Source: Cladopsammia gracilis
Lineage: Eukaryota; Cnidaria; Anthozoa; Scleractinia; Dendrophylliidae
Direction: 5' to 3'
Length of the DNA stretch: 64,000 nucleotides
NCBI GenBank assembly: GCA_022457155.1
Contig: JAJGOT010000323.1
Span: 204,501 to 268,500, forward strand
The translations under genes and the position numbers were made by a program. Positions 11,632-23,749 of this stretch are shown here, piece after piece; the stretch's first letter is position 1, and each line of letters opens with the position of its first letter. The notes under the pieces were generated by a model. That model saw only the letters and a program-made list of their open reading frames with translations. It was not told where the DNA came from and made no database searches.

Positions 11632-11781
11632 AACAATTATTGGATGAGGTTGAGCATGATAGCGATAATTATCAAGGCCAAAGTTTGTGTTATCTGCCGA
11701 AGCCGAAGGCCGAGGCGGATAACACAAACTGAGACCTTGATAATTATCGCTATCATGGGAAAACCGAATCCAATAATTGTT
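11632..11781. repeat. 150-bp foldback hairpin
   Basis: Arms of about 65 bp (AACAATTATTGGAT at the left and its complement at the right; core GATAGCGATAATTATCAAGG) flank a GC-rich loop containing GCCGAAGGCCGAGGC. The ORFs on both strands here are a consequence of the palindrome. Confidence 0.8.
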
Positions 11782-11880
11782 TTATTATGCATATTCCTGA
11801 ACTGCACTTGTAAAGACAAGAGCGCGCACAAAAAAGTGATCAATGCACAGCAGTCAACTTGTAAGTAAACAACTTACGTC

Positions 11881-11962
11881 ACTTCTGCATGCATAAAACT
11901 ATTGTCTGTAGGTATGACGTCACTTCTGCATGCATAAAACTATTGTCTGTAGGTATGACGTA
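11881..11962 (+). repeat. Direct duplication of a 41-bp unit
   Basis: ACTTCTGCATGCATAAAACT recurs at 11881 and 11922 with the rest of the 41-bp unit identical. Each unit ends at or next to a TGACGT half-site, so the junction carries a full TGACGTCA palindrome. Whether this binds anything is unknown. Confidence 0.85.
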
Positions 11963-12375
11963 ACAGAAACAGCAAGCAATAATTAGCTGCGTGCTTATAG
12001 CCAATCAAAATCGAGCTAGTGACCCCAATGTATAATAATAAGGTTTGCATGCTGAGTAGAGCATGATATTACCTTTTCACTACCAAATTAAAAACTCGGG
12101 TTTCGTTCTTTAATTATAAATTTCAACTCCATTGCACAGCAGACATGTGCAATCCATTAGGTTCATTTTCGTTCAATGCGACCTCCGGTTCGCACTACAC
12201 AAGTTCGAAACGGCAGTTGCAACTAGATATATTCCTTTAACTTGCACTGCACTTGACAAAGCTGAGCAACCGCTCACAAAGTAACTGCGGTTGGAAAGAG
12301 ACGGCATGTACGTCTCGGAACACCTCACAGGATTGGCTGAGAAAGCAATAGAACAAACAACAGAACAATGGACCC

Positions 12376-13608
12376 TGTATCACCCTGATTTGTAATAAAG
12401 AACAGGATTTGTAATATGAACCAGATTTGTAATAAAAATCAACGTGATATGTAATAACAACAGGATTTGTAATAAAAATCAACCTAATATGTAATAAAAT
12501 AACTAACCGGATTTGTAACTAACTTTCAAGCAGATTTATAATAACATACTTAACCGGGTTTGTAATAACCTATTAACAGGATTAGTAATAACGCTGCGAA
12601 AGGTGAGTGAATATAATACCCTTACCTACCTCCAAGGATGGCTTTGGAAATTTCCAAAGGGAGCGGGGGAGGTGAGTAAGGGGCTGAAAAAAATTTTTTG
12701 GTAATTTTCTGACTGCCCCGCTTTCTAACCTAAGTCTAACAAGAATAACGAAAATGTTTTCTAGTTTGTTTTAATATAAGCAAAAGTTATATGTTCTGAT
12801 ATATAACGCAACATTGGAAGTGCAAACGCGGCACACATATATAGTATTTTTATGTTCGGCAGATTACTAAAGTTATAACACGTTATCATGGTTACGAATC
12901 ATACAAAATAAATGCAAAATCTGGTATATTAGACAATAGCCAAAGTGGTACTTGAACTGGAACAAAAGAAAACAGGGCAAAACGACTTTTTCAAGCCACT
13001 GCTAGTTAGTTAACAGAGTCAACTTTGCATAAAACTTTAACCGAGAGGCCTTACTTTGGGGTCGGGGTCGGTTTTTTCTTTTTTCTTTTCTAATCTTTTC
13101 GTATTTTTAATTTTAATTTTTCTCTTTTGAGAGTGGTACTTCGTTTTGTTTAAACCTCGTTATGTGGCGAGTGCCTTCCTTTTTGGGTTTGAATGTCAGA
13201 GGTCATATGTGTAGGCAGATATGTAGAATATATGAACCTCACACCCTTTCCCCTAAACTCCTCTCAAATTGGCCTTTTCGATCCCTAACTTTTTGGAATA
13301 TCCAAACCCTTCCATAAGTGGGAGAATAGAAAGCATCTTTTAGAAATGCTCATCAAGACGGTATAAAAATAAGCGACTCGCCTTTCGCAGCGTTATTACA
13401 AATCCTGTAGATAGGTTATTACAAATCCTGTTAAGTATGTTATTACACATCCGGTTGAAGGTTTATTACAAATCCGGTTAGTTATTTTATTACATATTAG
13501 GTTGATTTTTATTACAAGTCCTGTTGTTATTACATATCACGTTGATTTTTATTACAAATCTAGTTCATATTACAAATCCTGTTCTTTATTAGAAATCAGG
13601 GTGATACA
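12376..13608. mobile_element. 1,233-bp non-autonomous DNA transposon with 5-bp target duplication
   Basis: Ends are TGTATCACCCTGATTT and its exact complement. GACCC sits directly outside both ends (12371-12375 and 13609-13613). About 230 bp inside each end is a degenerate tandem series of the unit TTATTACAAATCC, in opposite orientation at the two ends. The flanks, once the element is removed, match an unoccupied paralogous sequence at 15025-15135 on the opposite strand, which supports insertion at this exact point. The centre has no credible ORF, so it must be mobilised in trans. I cannot assign a superfamily. Confidence 0.9.
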
Positions 13609-14347
13609 GACCCCAGCCCTGAAAACAATACGTCTGCGTGATACCCAGGTCCAATGAAATTAGAGGTTCTGAAGATGGAGTTGCATGGTATCTGGTTGGA
13701 AAAGAGGCCAGAAAAAAATGCAAATCCTCGTAAAAATAAAAAAAAAACATAAAGACGACTGCTGCAGGCCTAGAATTACTCACTACGTGACAAACTATGA
13801 CTTTATATGCGGCATGATACCCATCATGCACTGTAACAGTCGAACCCAGCCCCTGCTGGTCCCGTGCTGTAGAAATATCATTGCCATTACTCATACGCCA
13901 GAAATTACATATTTTGAGTCGCTTTCTACTGAAGTGGCGGGGCGAGAATGACCTTTCAAATAAACGCTACTGTGCAGTACTTTAATTATGGTGCTGTACA
14001 TGTTGGTTCTAATTTGTAACTATCTCGATGAATGATTCAAATGAAAAATCATTAGCTGTACATTTTTTAGTTGCTGTTTGTCTGAATATTTTTTTGTTTT
14101 TCTCTTGATGTAGGTACTCTTGCCTACTATATGCCTCTAGTATTCTAATATTACATGCAGTAGCTCAAATGTAATACAAGGCATTTTGTTCTCAGCTGTA
14201 AACTTGATTCTTCTCAGCGTGCAAACTGTAAGTACTGCCCCAAGTATCTTCCTGAACAACCTCGTCTCCAGTTCCTCTCCGCTTTCAAAATGGCGGGCAG
14301 AGCTTAGAAACCCATGGACCTGAGATAACAACGGTCTGGACCTCCTC

Positions 14348-14618
14348 GGACACTTGTTGAGAATTATATAACGTAATGTCGACACTTAGAATTTTATTTT
14401 CAATAGATTTTTAAGTATAAAAAAAGAAAATTTAAAATCCCCACTCAGGATTGAACCTGTGACCTCAGCTAGGCTTAGGCTTACATAGCCTACCGTACCA
14501 CTGTACCACCTAGCTTCTCGGGTTGCTTAGTCCTAAATTTAACTATATAAACTGATAACCCCAACCTCCGCTGAATGCTGACCAGTTACTCCGTTATATA
14601 AGTCTCAATAAGGTGTCC
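14348..14618 (-). mobile_element. TIR-bounded element with tRNA-like promoter, copy 2
   Basis: Nearly identical to the inner part of 6251-6564. The ends read GGACAC near 14348 and GGTGTCC at 14612-14618, followed inward by the inverted GAG.(A/C)TTATATAAC segment. The A-box-like sequence is the complement of 14498-14508 and the B-box the complement of 14448-14457. The outermost CTATAGCTCAGAAGGAGG repeat of copy 1 is missing, so the element boundary is probably the GGACAC/GGTGTCC pair. Confidence 0.75.
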
Positions 14619-14789
14619 ACAGGAATCGTGGAGTATTTTGTCACATAACAGAAGATGAAATAGCGTTTTCGACGGTTCTTTTCAGCGATTGACAGCCGTG
14701 TTTGTTTTCTGGCAATCTGAAGACATTATTTCATCATATTTTACGCAATAAAATGCTGCAGGATTTTTAGAGTTAGACTGCTGTCTGTC

Positions 14790-14980
14790 CCCTGTCAGCC
14801 GACCGAGCAGTCGGCGTCATGCCCGCCCGCTCGACTATCCAGGGAGAGACTTCCCCTTCGGCTCGGCTCAGCTTCGCTCGCTCGGTCGATCGCCGATCGC
14901 CGGCTCGGCTTCCCCCTCGGCTCAGCTCGGCTTCGCTCGGTCGATCACCGATCGCCGGAGTGATGCTCGCCCGCTTGACT
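14790..14980. repeat. GC-rich low-complexity block
   Basis: Locally GC-rich sequence built from repeated CGGCTCGGCT, CTTCGCTCG and CGATCGCCG blocks, with an internal direct duplication and inverted partners. The frames open on both strands reflect base composition; no gene is called. Confidence 0.6.
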
Positions 14981-15024
14981 ATCCAGAGAGGAACTGCCAG
15001 CAGTCTATTACAGTAGCAACACAG

Positions 15025-15135
15025 TGCTTTAGAACCTTTCATTTCATTGGACCTGGGTATCACGCAGCTCTATTGTTTTCAGGGCAAGGGTCCATTGTTG
15101 TGTTGTTTGTTCTATTGTTTTCTCAGCCAATCAGA
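15025..15135 (-). repeat. Unoccupied paralogue of the insertion site of the 12.4-13.6 kb transposon
   Basis: Read on the minus strand, this sequence runs GATTGGCTGAGAAAACAATA ... AATGGACCC ... CCCTGAAAACAAT ... ATACCCAGGTCCAATGAAAT. These are the left flank and right flank of the 12376-13608 element joined without it. It shows the target repeat existed before the insertion. Confidence 0.85.
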
Positions 15136-15282
15136 AATGACCCTGTAATAGCTGCGTACCGCCCCGTCTATTAGTGTGGCACCCTTGTCCAGGGGTTAGT
15201 CTTACTCCCGGTCCTCCATTTTGAAAGCGGAAAAAGCCCTAGGGTCAATGTTACCCTGGGATAAATGTTCCCCTGGGGGAAA

Positions 15283-17309
15283 TCAGCTGTTGATGTTCTC
15301 GCTATAACTGTACCTATCCATGACCCAGGGCCGCCGGTATTTATGGATATACCTCCAGGGCGGAATAAGCCGAGTAATGTCCAGTAAGGTCAAGGTGCTT
15401 CTCACACGGAATAAGTGTCTGTGCGTGCTACTTGCGATGCCAACCAACTCCAGGATTCCAGGCATGTAATTTCCGACACCAATCACAAATATTTCCACGC
15501 CAAGCATTTTGAGTTGAAAGGCGCGAAACAGGGTGAGGTGGACATTCATGTTAGAACTTCCATCCGTGAGAAGAAGCACTCGCTTTTTAGCCCCTGGTCG
15601 TAGCTTGGAGTTTTTGTTCTGAAAGAGCTCAGTGCGACATTTCAGGAATGCCTCTTGAGTGTTTGTTTTGTCGCCGATAAAATGTACTTTGTTGGTCAGA
15701 TAATGCATCGCTGTCGCAGAATCGGTGAAATCGAAAGCGACCGAAGCTTTATCAGAGAATGTTAAAGCAGCATAGTGAGTGTCAGGTCGAGCTTTTTCGA
15801 TGAGGGTCTGCAGTGCTTTGACGCCTCTGTCAAAGTCACGTTTGCGAATGGAATTAGAAGCGTCAAACACAAGAACCACATCGTAGTTGGTTTCGTTGAC
15901 ACTTCTTCGATGTCGTCTTCTGCTTACACCTTCGATAAAAAACCGTTCAATTTTCTTGGCGATTACTCGCTCTTTAGGCACTCGCTGAAACCCTGTTAAA
16001 ACATTTTAAAAAAGAATTGTATTAATTACTATTATCATGTTTTATTTTTACCCAAAACCTGGTTTTGGGTAAAAATAGTCGCGAGTGAAAACAAGATTTA
16101 AAGAATTATCGACTTCACTGTCATTATTAACTTTAGGTCGTTATTTATGGTTGGTCTAAAACGGAAGCTAATTTATCCACAGTGGAATAAGCCTAATAAG
16201 CTCATTAGCTTATGGGCCCATCAGTTTGGTGACAACATTAGTCCGATTATACCACTTCCTTTCTATAAGTAAGCACACCATAGTTCCCGCAAATTACACT
16301 GACTAAATAAACTGAACAATGTTTCTTTATCGCAATATGTTTTGCTTGCCAGCCAAAAAACCTTTACGAAGTTGTATAAACCCAGGGCTTATTAACGGCA
16401 TATCACGGTATATAAAATTACTATCTAATCTATAAAAACAGAGCGATATTTGGAGAACGCGCAACCAGTATACAAATTATCACACAAATTGTCTGAAAAT
16501 CGCATTTAGTATTAGTATTCTAGTCGCTTCCAATCACTTCCTATTTAAATTAGACAACATTCCGGAGGCCCGTTACACATTCTTATTAAATTCTTAGGTC
16601 AACACGATGCGTGTGGTTTCCTCGTTTGCAGTAATTTTTTCTTCCATTTAACTACTGTCTTGATAATTTAAGAAAATCAAGCAATAAGAAGTCAGGTTAT
16701 CAGCAGAACTGTACACACATGCTCGGTAATTTACGAAGGAAATGCCTACATATTCACGTGTTTTGACTTCCATTTTATTTTTAATTCCGAGCAATCATGG
16801 CGGTGTCTAAAAAAACCCCTAACCTGTGAACAAGCTTCTTTGTTCATTGGGTTAAAAGGCTGCCAATACCGCAGAAAAAAAAATACTGACGAATGCGTGA
16901 AAAAATTCAATTGCGCGATTGCCCGCTTCAAAACAAATCTAAAGTCTTCAAATTTGATCAGAAAAACTTATTACCCCACATTTTAACATTTACCGAATTT
17001 ATTTCATTAGTTTAACACGCAAACGCTGTGTTTCGCTTGAAAGCTTATACTTTCGCGTCGAGAAGAGAGAAAGAGACGTTATTAGCGTCAAAAATAACCA
17101 AAGGCTCTAACGTTGCTATTCACACAACACTAAACGGAATTTCCCAGATGCTAGAGTAAATTACATGTTTCGTGTTGAACTTGTTACGTTGAGTCCAATG
17201 GCAACTTACTTGTCTGTTGTGATACCCCTCTTGTTTTTGTCCTCTCCCACACAAAGCAGTTTGAAAACACAACAAGTAAAAGCACCGAAAATATTTTAAC
17301 GGTTAGCAT
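15283..17309 (-). CDS. Secreted single-domain vWA protein 2, two exons (paralogue of vWA protein 1)
   Basis: Exon 1 is 17210-17309 and exon 2 is 15283-15992, 269 residues in total. The donor GTAAGT after 17210 and acceptor TTAACAG before 15992 join in phase 1, giving Arg-Phe-Gln at the junction exactly as in vWA protein 1. The ATG at 17309 starts a hydrophobic signal peptide (MLTVKIFSVLLLVVFSNC), then WERTK. An upstream in-frame ATG at 17366 would add 19 mostly basic residues and is less likely. The basic processing site RRRHRR is at 58-63. The vWA domain follows, with MIDAS residues DASNS at 77-81, threonine in DKTNTQ and aspartate in LTDGSSN. DxSNS rather than DxSGS is a mild departure from the commonest motif but keeps both metal-binding serines. 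The gene is probably secreted, pro-protein processed and extracellular. Confidence 0.88.
16045..16075. repeat. Small perfect hairpin in the vWA2 intron
   Basis: Arms of 15 bp (TTTTTACCCAAAACC and complement) are separated by one base. It lies in the intron about 50 bases from the exon 2 acceptor. It could form a stem in the pre-mRNA, but no function is implied by sequence alone. Confidence 0.7.
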
Positions 17310-18189
17310 CTTATCCAAAACTTTCTTCAGAGTCGCTCGGGTTGCCTTTAATTGCTTTGTCACCACTCGCTTTGTGGACTGATTGCTTGCGCACCCAGGC
17401 TCTTAAACTTTGCTGGCGCTCAGCGAATGAATTCTTTCGGGAAGTATGCTTGTTTTATTTGCATCACTGGGTTTTGCCTTTTTCCGCGTGAACCAAAGGA
17501 AATACGAGATGTCTGTGCACAGGCTTATCAGTGGGTGGAACTATAAATAACTGAATAGAAACACTTAAGTTTGGGTTGTGTTTCACGCCTTTTAGTATTG
17601 AAAGCTAACTTTCGGTTGTTGTCTAGAAACTACGAATTATCCTGCAAAATTAAGTTAATTTACCAAAGTGCCAAACACCTTTTTATGATGAAAAATATCC
17701 CATATTAGATGACTAAATGAGAACAGTAATGTGTTAACTTCGTTTTTTGAAAATAATGACTTTTTTCTGTCAAGTTGTTTTTTCTTGCAACAAGAAGCTG
17801 AACACAAAAACGCAAAGTTGTATAAACCGCAAAACCTGCCGAGATTATAATCCCAAAGCAACAGACGGCGAACACAGTATCAAACGGTCCTATCCATCCA
17901 CATTCGGCTTCAAAACTCGTGCGCTGTATTGAATTCTTCATTCTTCTTCTCAAATCAACACACGCAGATATTTTGCCGCCATCTTAATTTTAAGAGCCAT
18001 ATCACGTGGTCGCGTGTCAACCAATCAGACATTTTTCGCCAATGAACTGTAATATATGTGTTCATAAACTTAATGCACTAATGCGACCAAAAAGAAAACG
18101 CGGAGGCCAGTTGCGGTTACGCCACAAGCAAAAAAGGTGAAATATAAATTAAAGAATATTTCGGCTTCCGTGATTGTCATCGGCAGAGT
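17310..18189. other. Upstream region of vWA2; no feature recognised
   Basis: Unique-looking AT-rich sequence 5' of the second vWA gene. It should contain that gene's promoter, but I see no convincing TATA box or initiator in the right orientation and no exon with matching splice sites. Confidence 0.3.
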
Positions 18190-18420
18190 TTAACCCCTTC
18201 ACTCTCAGAGTCAATTATGGAGATATGTAGTGTAGTTCTAACTTTTTAGTCTGTGGACAAAAACCTATGGTGTGACCATTCAAATGAAACCTCTTCAGCA
18301 GAACTTTTGTATGGTACCATTTGTTTTTCAGTATTTCACAAAATGAAATTTGGTATTTTCTTGAATTTTGAGATTTTGAGATTTGGCACTCTTCGGATTT
18401 AAAATGGTTAAAGGTCACTG
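18190..18420 (+). repeat. Single-unit copy of the 88-bp-unit interspersed element
   Basis: Starts near TTTAACCCCTTCACTCTCAG and ends near TTTAAAATGGTTAAAG; the two ends are imperfect inverted repeats. It contains one 88-bp-type unit (CTAACTTTTTAGTCTGTGGA, TGTGACCATTCAAATGAAAC). Same element as 22240-22455 and, in reverse, 2290-2530. Confidence 0.75.
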
Positions 18421-18984
18421 ATCATTTCCCTGTCAAAGGATATTTGTTCTGCACAGATTGAACTCATATGCGTCGAGAGGAAGATAATAGCGAAGTAAAC
18501 TCAAGTAAGCACTTGGCTTAAGTGCACTTGACATTCTCAAGTAACAGTTGGATTCATACTTGATGACAAAGTGTTCTTGAAACATCAATTGTCAAATTTT
18601 GTACCGCTGCACGTGTTATTTAATGATCAGGTGCGTTCTCAAGTGTGGTGTAGATTATACTTGTCTTCGTATTACGGATGCTTTGAAATAGACACGTTTT
18701 AATGGTCAGTCACAAAGTAGGGTTCAAGTATATGCATTTTACTCTTTCACATTCAAAGGTGGTTTCGCCTGAAATTTCCCTCGATCACATTAGCTTCCGC
18801 ATCTTCATCGTTTACATGACAGTACTATTAAACAAACTGGGCAATAGTCCTAGTAAATTTTTTTTAAGTTGAGAAACAGTCTGCCAAGGATACTAGCAAG
18901 AATATGTTGACTATGTTCAACTGACACGAATCAAATTCGCAACTGAAGCGAGCAACTTGTTCGGCAACTTTGTTGTGACGCATT

Positions 18985-19036
18985 GTTATTTTTATTTATT
19001 TATTTATTTAATTATTTATTTATTTATTTATTTAAG
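18985..19036. repeat. (TTTA)n microsatellite
   Basis: About twelve TTTA units with one imperfect unit, ending at TTTAAGGGGG. Confidence 0.95.
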
Positions 19037-19072
19037 GGGGCACTGTCCCGCCGAAATAACGAAACTTTGCTT

Positions 19073-19074
<2 letters not shown>

Positions 19075-19107
<33 letters not shown>

Positions 19108-19269
19108 ACAGATTTTTTTTAAAACTTGCCATGCAGTAAGGTGAAGATCAACTATTGCCAAAATGACCAAAAAAAATGGGGGGTCACCATGCGTTTTAAG
19201 AAGCTTTCGTTATTTAAAGACGATCTTAGCTTACAACTATTAGCAATAAAAGAAGCTACTTTAGTGAAA

Positions 19270-19300
<31 letters not shown>

Positions 19301-19511
19301 CAACTAAGTCTATTACGTAAACTTTTGCATCTGATGTCGTTCCTTGAGGTAGAATAGACCTTGAAAAAGAAAACATAACAATACAATACAATGCTTTATT
19401 TTAAAAATCCACTTCCATCAATGTTATCCCGCATTTTTTTCAAACTCATGCTTCAATCTGTTTTGTTCTATAGAATATCTTTATCCAATTTAGTTGTTTA
19501 TAACATGGAAA

Positions 19512-19531
<20 letters not shown>
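19075..19531. repeat. Two direct TTAA-GGACGTTCGCGCCCA termini 437 bp apart
   Basis: TTAAGGACGTTCGCGCCCA occurs at 19075 and 19512 in the same orientation. TTAA immediately outside a conserved end is what TTAA-targeting elements (piggyBac or Kolobok type) leave. No matching opposite-orientation end was found nearby, so these look like truncated or nested ends. From 19532 to 22240 I find no supported gene. Confidence 0.45.
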
Positions 19532-19549
<18 letters not shown>

Positions 19550-22020
19550 TCGCGCATGTCACGTAAACGTTAAAAGCCCACGAAATATCAACAAGAACGT
19601 ACCCAAACTTTTTTCCACTTTACAGAATGGAACGTAAAGAGCGTGTAGTATCATGTATTTTAGTTCATCAATTTTGATTTCGTGACAGGCGGTCAAGAAA
19701 TCAAATTCTGATGGAATTTTGAGTCTTTTAACTATATTTTAGTTCTTATTTCTTTGCGTTCATCACTTTCGGCTCCTTTTTTCTTCCTATTTTAAGATAA
19801 TAAAGCAAGCTTAAAGCAAGATCCTGGTCATAATCAAGAAAACACGATATTTCAGACAGTATCCCTTTAAGTTTGCGAAGTTGTGCGCAAAGTTCATCCG
19901 TTTCAGTTGACTGTACAAGGTTATCGGCAATAGCCAACGAATTGTTTCGCCAAACAGCTGTTGGGATTCTCATATCGCCTCAGACTTTCGGATTACAATT
20001 GGACCCAATAAAGACGACGCCTGATGTTTTCGAGAAGATGAAAAATGCTATTTTTGGTTCTCAGAAAGTACAGCTAGAAATTTCGGAAGGCAAATAGCTC
20101 CCTTCAAAAATCTTTAAAAAAAAACACTTGAGCAACCTTTTCGGAAATTTTTGTTCCTAATGCTTTCGGTTTGTTGTATTATCAGCTAAGGCATGCAAAC
20201 AGATTGACATTTAGTAGCTGCTACAAATTTCCCTTCAAACGGAATTAAATCAAAAACGGGATAAATTCGTAATCCAGGCAAAATTATTATCAAAATCCGC
20301 CGATCCGTAGGTTTATTCATCTCCACTCTCCCCTACCTTTCGTTTCACGTGAAGGCATTGCCTCCAACTTGTTATCTCAAATTTCTGCTCATAAAAGTAT
20401 AGTTATGAGCCCAGTTCAACATTTCCACCAGCTTTATTTAGCTTCTTATCTGTGCCCCGTGAAGTGATAAAACGATCCTGTGGTTGTTAGACAAATCACA
20501 CACGCACGTACGTGAAACTTGTTGTCAGCTCATTGAAGATAAGAATTTTAATGGCGATATAAATGCATATATAAAAGTATGAGATTCCAGATGGGCGGTT
20601 TTCTAGGACATTTATTTTCCAGATGGTGTTATGAAGATTGCATGCTGTTACCTGTCGGCAAGAATTTTAATGAAGGATGCCGTGGTTTTAGATTCTTCGT
20701 GAAAAACGAGATCGTTTTAACGCATAGTTTCCGAGTCGCTCGCTTTGTTCATGAGATGGCCTCAGGATAAAACAGGATATGTTTCTAATTAAATCTATGT
20801 AACTAATCCCTTTTACCTGAACGAAACCATTATTGAACTTTTTAACTGATTGTTCTAGCACCCGAGGTAGTTCCCGTTTATAATTCACCGATTCTTAGTT
20901 ACGTGGCCGAATCCTGGGCTCATGCGGAGTCGCTCTGTGACCACTAAATTGCTTGAGTTCTTTCATGGTAGATCGAAGTTTTACCTCAGACTCTCGTCGG
21001 AGGATCTCGGAGCCATGAGAGGCGGCTTTACTATTCGCAGGCTATAGCTAAGTTCAGCTCATGTGCCACACTGCCTCCTACCGGAAAGGAGTTCTCAGTC
21101 GTGTTCAATTTGAATGATATATTTTTTTTATGTTTGAAATGCTTTGCCCCACAGGCATCTTGTGCTGTATTCACTTTTACCGCGGCAATTTGTTCCCAGT
21201 TTTTTTAAATCTTGTAGTTGATTACTATTTCTTCTGTGGAAAACATCCGGGGGGGAGACTCCCATATTCTATTGACGGGATTGATCGTCGGGATTGTTAA
21301 AAGGAGCACCTAAAAGGAACCAGATACCCGTTTGGTACGTGTGGTTCACATTGATTTTTACCCCTGAAACTAAGGTCCCAATTTTTTCTGAAAAGTTTTT
21401 TATGTCAGCTAAATACCGTACAAGGTATCAGAAAAACTGATGGCAGTCATAGGACCTCTTCCTCGTGTTTGATATATTACTTGAACATGTTCAAAATTGG
21501 CTTTGAAGAGCATCTGTTTTGCAAATAGTTTTAAGGTACCAAGATCACGCATTTGACGCCTTTTTTGCCAAGAGATTCGAAGGTCAAAACCAAACCCAAA
21601 ATACTAATTTTATTTTACAAAGTGTAGCGCTATCGAAAAGAACTGTTCAAGAGCCTTCATCAAATAATTACCTGCAAAACATGCGTGATTTTATTCACGG
21701 ACAACTGCGTTAAAAACTCCTGAGAGGATATTGGTCGTGTGTGATCTGAAATCCTACGACATTCAAGTGAACGCTTCTTCGTATTACTTTCTTGTACAGC
21801 CTATTTCTCAGCAGGCGTTTAGAATACTGCGAGTGTTTGCGGTGAGGAACACGCGCTTTTTTCTCCGCTCGCATTCGCGTTACTACTCACTATCTGAACG
21901 CGTGGAACAGTCTAATTCCTATAATTCTGTATTGTTTTCAGTATTTCACAAAGCAGATGTTTTTCCTTTTAATTGAGCCACTCGCACATGACTACATAGC
22001 TTATATGATGGGGTTCTCCG
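19532..22020. other. No gene recognised
   Basis: AT-rich sequence with short unconvincing ORFs on both strands. A fragment at about 21880-21915 (CACTATCTGAACGCGTGGAA) is related to the arm of the foldback at 9148-9306. Confidence 0.4.
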
Positions 22021-22062
22021 CCCCCCCCCCCCCCCTCCTTTTTTTTGGGGGGGGGGGGGAGT
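22021..22062. repeat. Poly-C / T / poly-G palindromic homopolymer tract
   Basis: A run of C, a short CTCC, a run of T, then a run of G. Similar poly-C or poly-G runs occur at 27318-27336, 31780-31800 and 39893-39910. Lengths of such runs are error-prone in assemblies. Confidence 0.9.
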
Positions 22063-22239
22063 AGAAGTTGAAGGCAATCGTAGACTACAAGGGATACAAT
22101 AACCTGCGATCTCTCGTTGTTTGTCTAAGAGCAAATGTCGAAATAACTTATATTGTTTAAATTAACAAAAACTGTTTATATATTCCATTGATTTATTGCG
22201 CCAGATCGACTGAGTGTAGAAACTTGTTTACTCTTTGTC

Positions 22240-22455
22240 AACCATTTTACTCTCAGAGTCAATTATGGAGACATGTAATGTAGTTCTAACTTTTGAGTCT
22301 GTGGACAAAATCCTATGGTGTGACCATTCAAATGAAACCTCTTCGGCAGTACTTTTGCCTGGTACCATTTGTTTTTCAATATTTTAAAAAATGAAATTTG
22401 TGATGTTTCTTGAAGTTTGATTTTGGGCACATTTGGGAGTTAAAAGGTTGAAGAT
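22240..22455 (+). repeat. Single-unit copy of the 88-bp-unit interspersed element
   Basis: Begins near CCATTTTACTCTCAGAGTCA and ends near GGGAGTTAAAAGGTTGA, with one complete unit containing TTCTAACTTTTGAGTCTGTG. Close in sequence to 18190-18420. Confidence 0.75.
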
Positions 22456-23399
22456 GAAATGAGATATTCAACTTACATACCAGCGGGTTTTTTTTCTTAC
22501 ATGGCAATTAAAAGAATGGTCGCCGATCTCGAATAATTGTCTGAAACAACAGGAAAATAAGGGGACCAGAACAGGTCATTTTTGGCTGCAATAGAACTAA
22601 GTTAATCTGTAAACACTTACAGTCTCGGTGATTTTGTTGTCCATGGAAGCGCTGTTCCCATACGTAGCATGTTATAACTTGCGTAAACGCGTAAAATGTA
22701 ATAAAATTAATAAACCAGAGTGCCATTTGCTACTTTGGCCTGTGTAAAAAGCTTGTGCAACCTGCAGTTCCAGCAAAAGTTGTTTGTTTGTTTAGTAATA
22801 TTCATGCGCTTACACTAGTCGGTTTCATAAACGCGGTCATAGCTCAGTGTGGCTGTAATGCCGAGGGCTATTACAGAAGAAAGACCTGACATGTTAAACA
22901 CAGGGCGATGCTATAAAAGGGCAGGACACGCCCCCTTTCCAGCACTAAGTTAGCTTGAATTTCAAACAGCATTGTCGGACCACCGAAAGTCTGCGATGTA
23001 ACGGTTACGGAACAGAACGGCCCCATAAATGTTTTTCTGGGATGTAAACTATTTCTTTTGCGTTGAATTTTAAAACCTTCATGCAAAGTATACCGTCAGC
23101 TAATACTCTTTTCCATACAAGCTTTATTAATCTTAACGGAACTGAATTTAAATATTTCAATCGAGGAATATCCAGATGCATATTTCACATTTGTAAAGTA
23201 CTGTACCGTAAGCTGAATACTGTACATTTGTCAGTAATCACCAGAAGTCTGTAAATCAAAATGTCTGAAATGTATACTATGTATTCGCGGCTGTCAACAT
23301 TCTCGCTAGTATGTAAACAAAAAATCAGATGGGAGACTAAATTCGAGACGGCCGGACCACAGATGCTTTCACGTGCTTTGATTCCCATCCGCGTACACC

Positions 23400-23749
23400 A
23401 CAGGGTCCAGAGGAGCTCTATTTGATCGTACAAGACGCTATTTCTTTGAATCGTCGCTGTCTTGAAAGTTAAACTGATTGCGTTACACAAAATAAGTACC
23501 GCGGGCCAAATTACTACTGGCTCGGAAGCTGCGAAATCGGCGTACCTTTCTTTTCTCTCGGCACTTCGTGCCTCGTTGTCGGCACTTCGTGCCTTGTTCG
23601 GAAAGCGAAGCTTTCCGAAGATAATTGCGCCCTTAGTAATTTGGCTCGCGGTACATATTGTGTAACGCAATCAGTTAAACTTTCAAGACGGCGACGATTC
23701 GAAGAAAATAGCGTCTTGTACGATCAAATAGAGCTCCTCTGGACCCTGT
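23400..23749. mobile_element. 350-bp foldback element with 9-bp target duplication (MULE-like)
   Basis: The arms are about 110 bp and nearly perfect, starting ACAGGGTCCAGAGGAGCTC and ending in the complement. GCGTACACC lies directly outside both ends (23391-23399 and 23750-23758). A long-arm element with a 9-bp duplication is the pattern of Mutator-like MITEs. The loop contains a twice-repeated GGCACTTCGTGCC palindrome. The 161-codon minus ORF across it is a by-product of the palindrome. Confidence 0.88.

Noticed and set aside
14773..15063. 96-codon minus ORF and its plus-strand partner
   Set aside because: GC-rich low-complexity sequence opens frames on both strands; no motif.
23185..23670. 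161-codon minus-strand ORF
   Set aside because: Covers most of the 350-bp foldback element; the frame reflects the palindrome.
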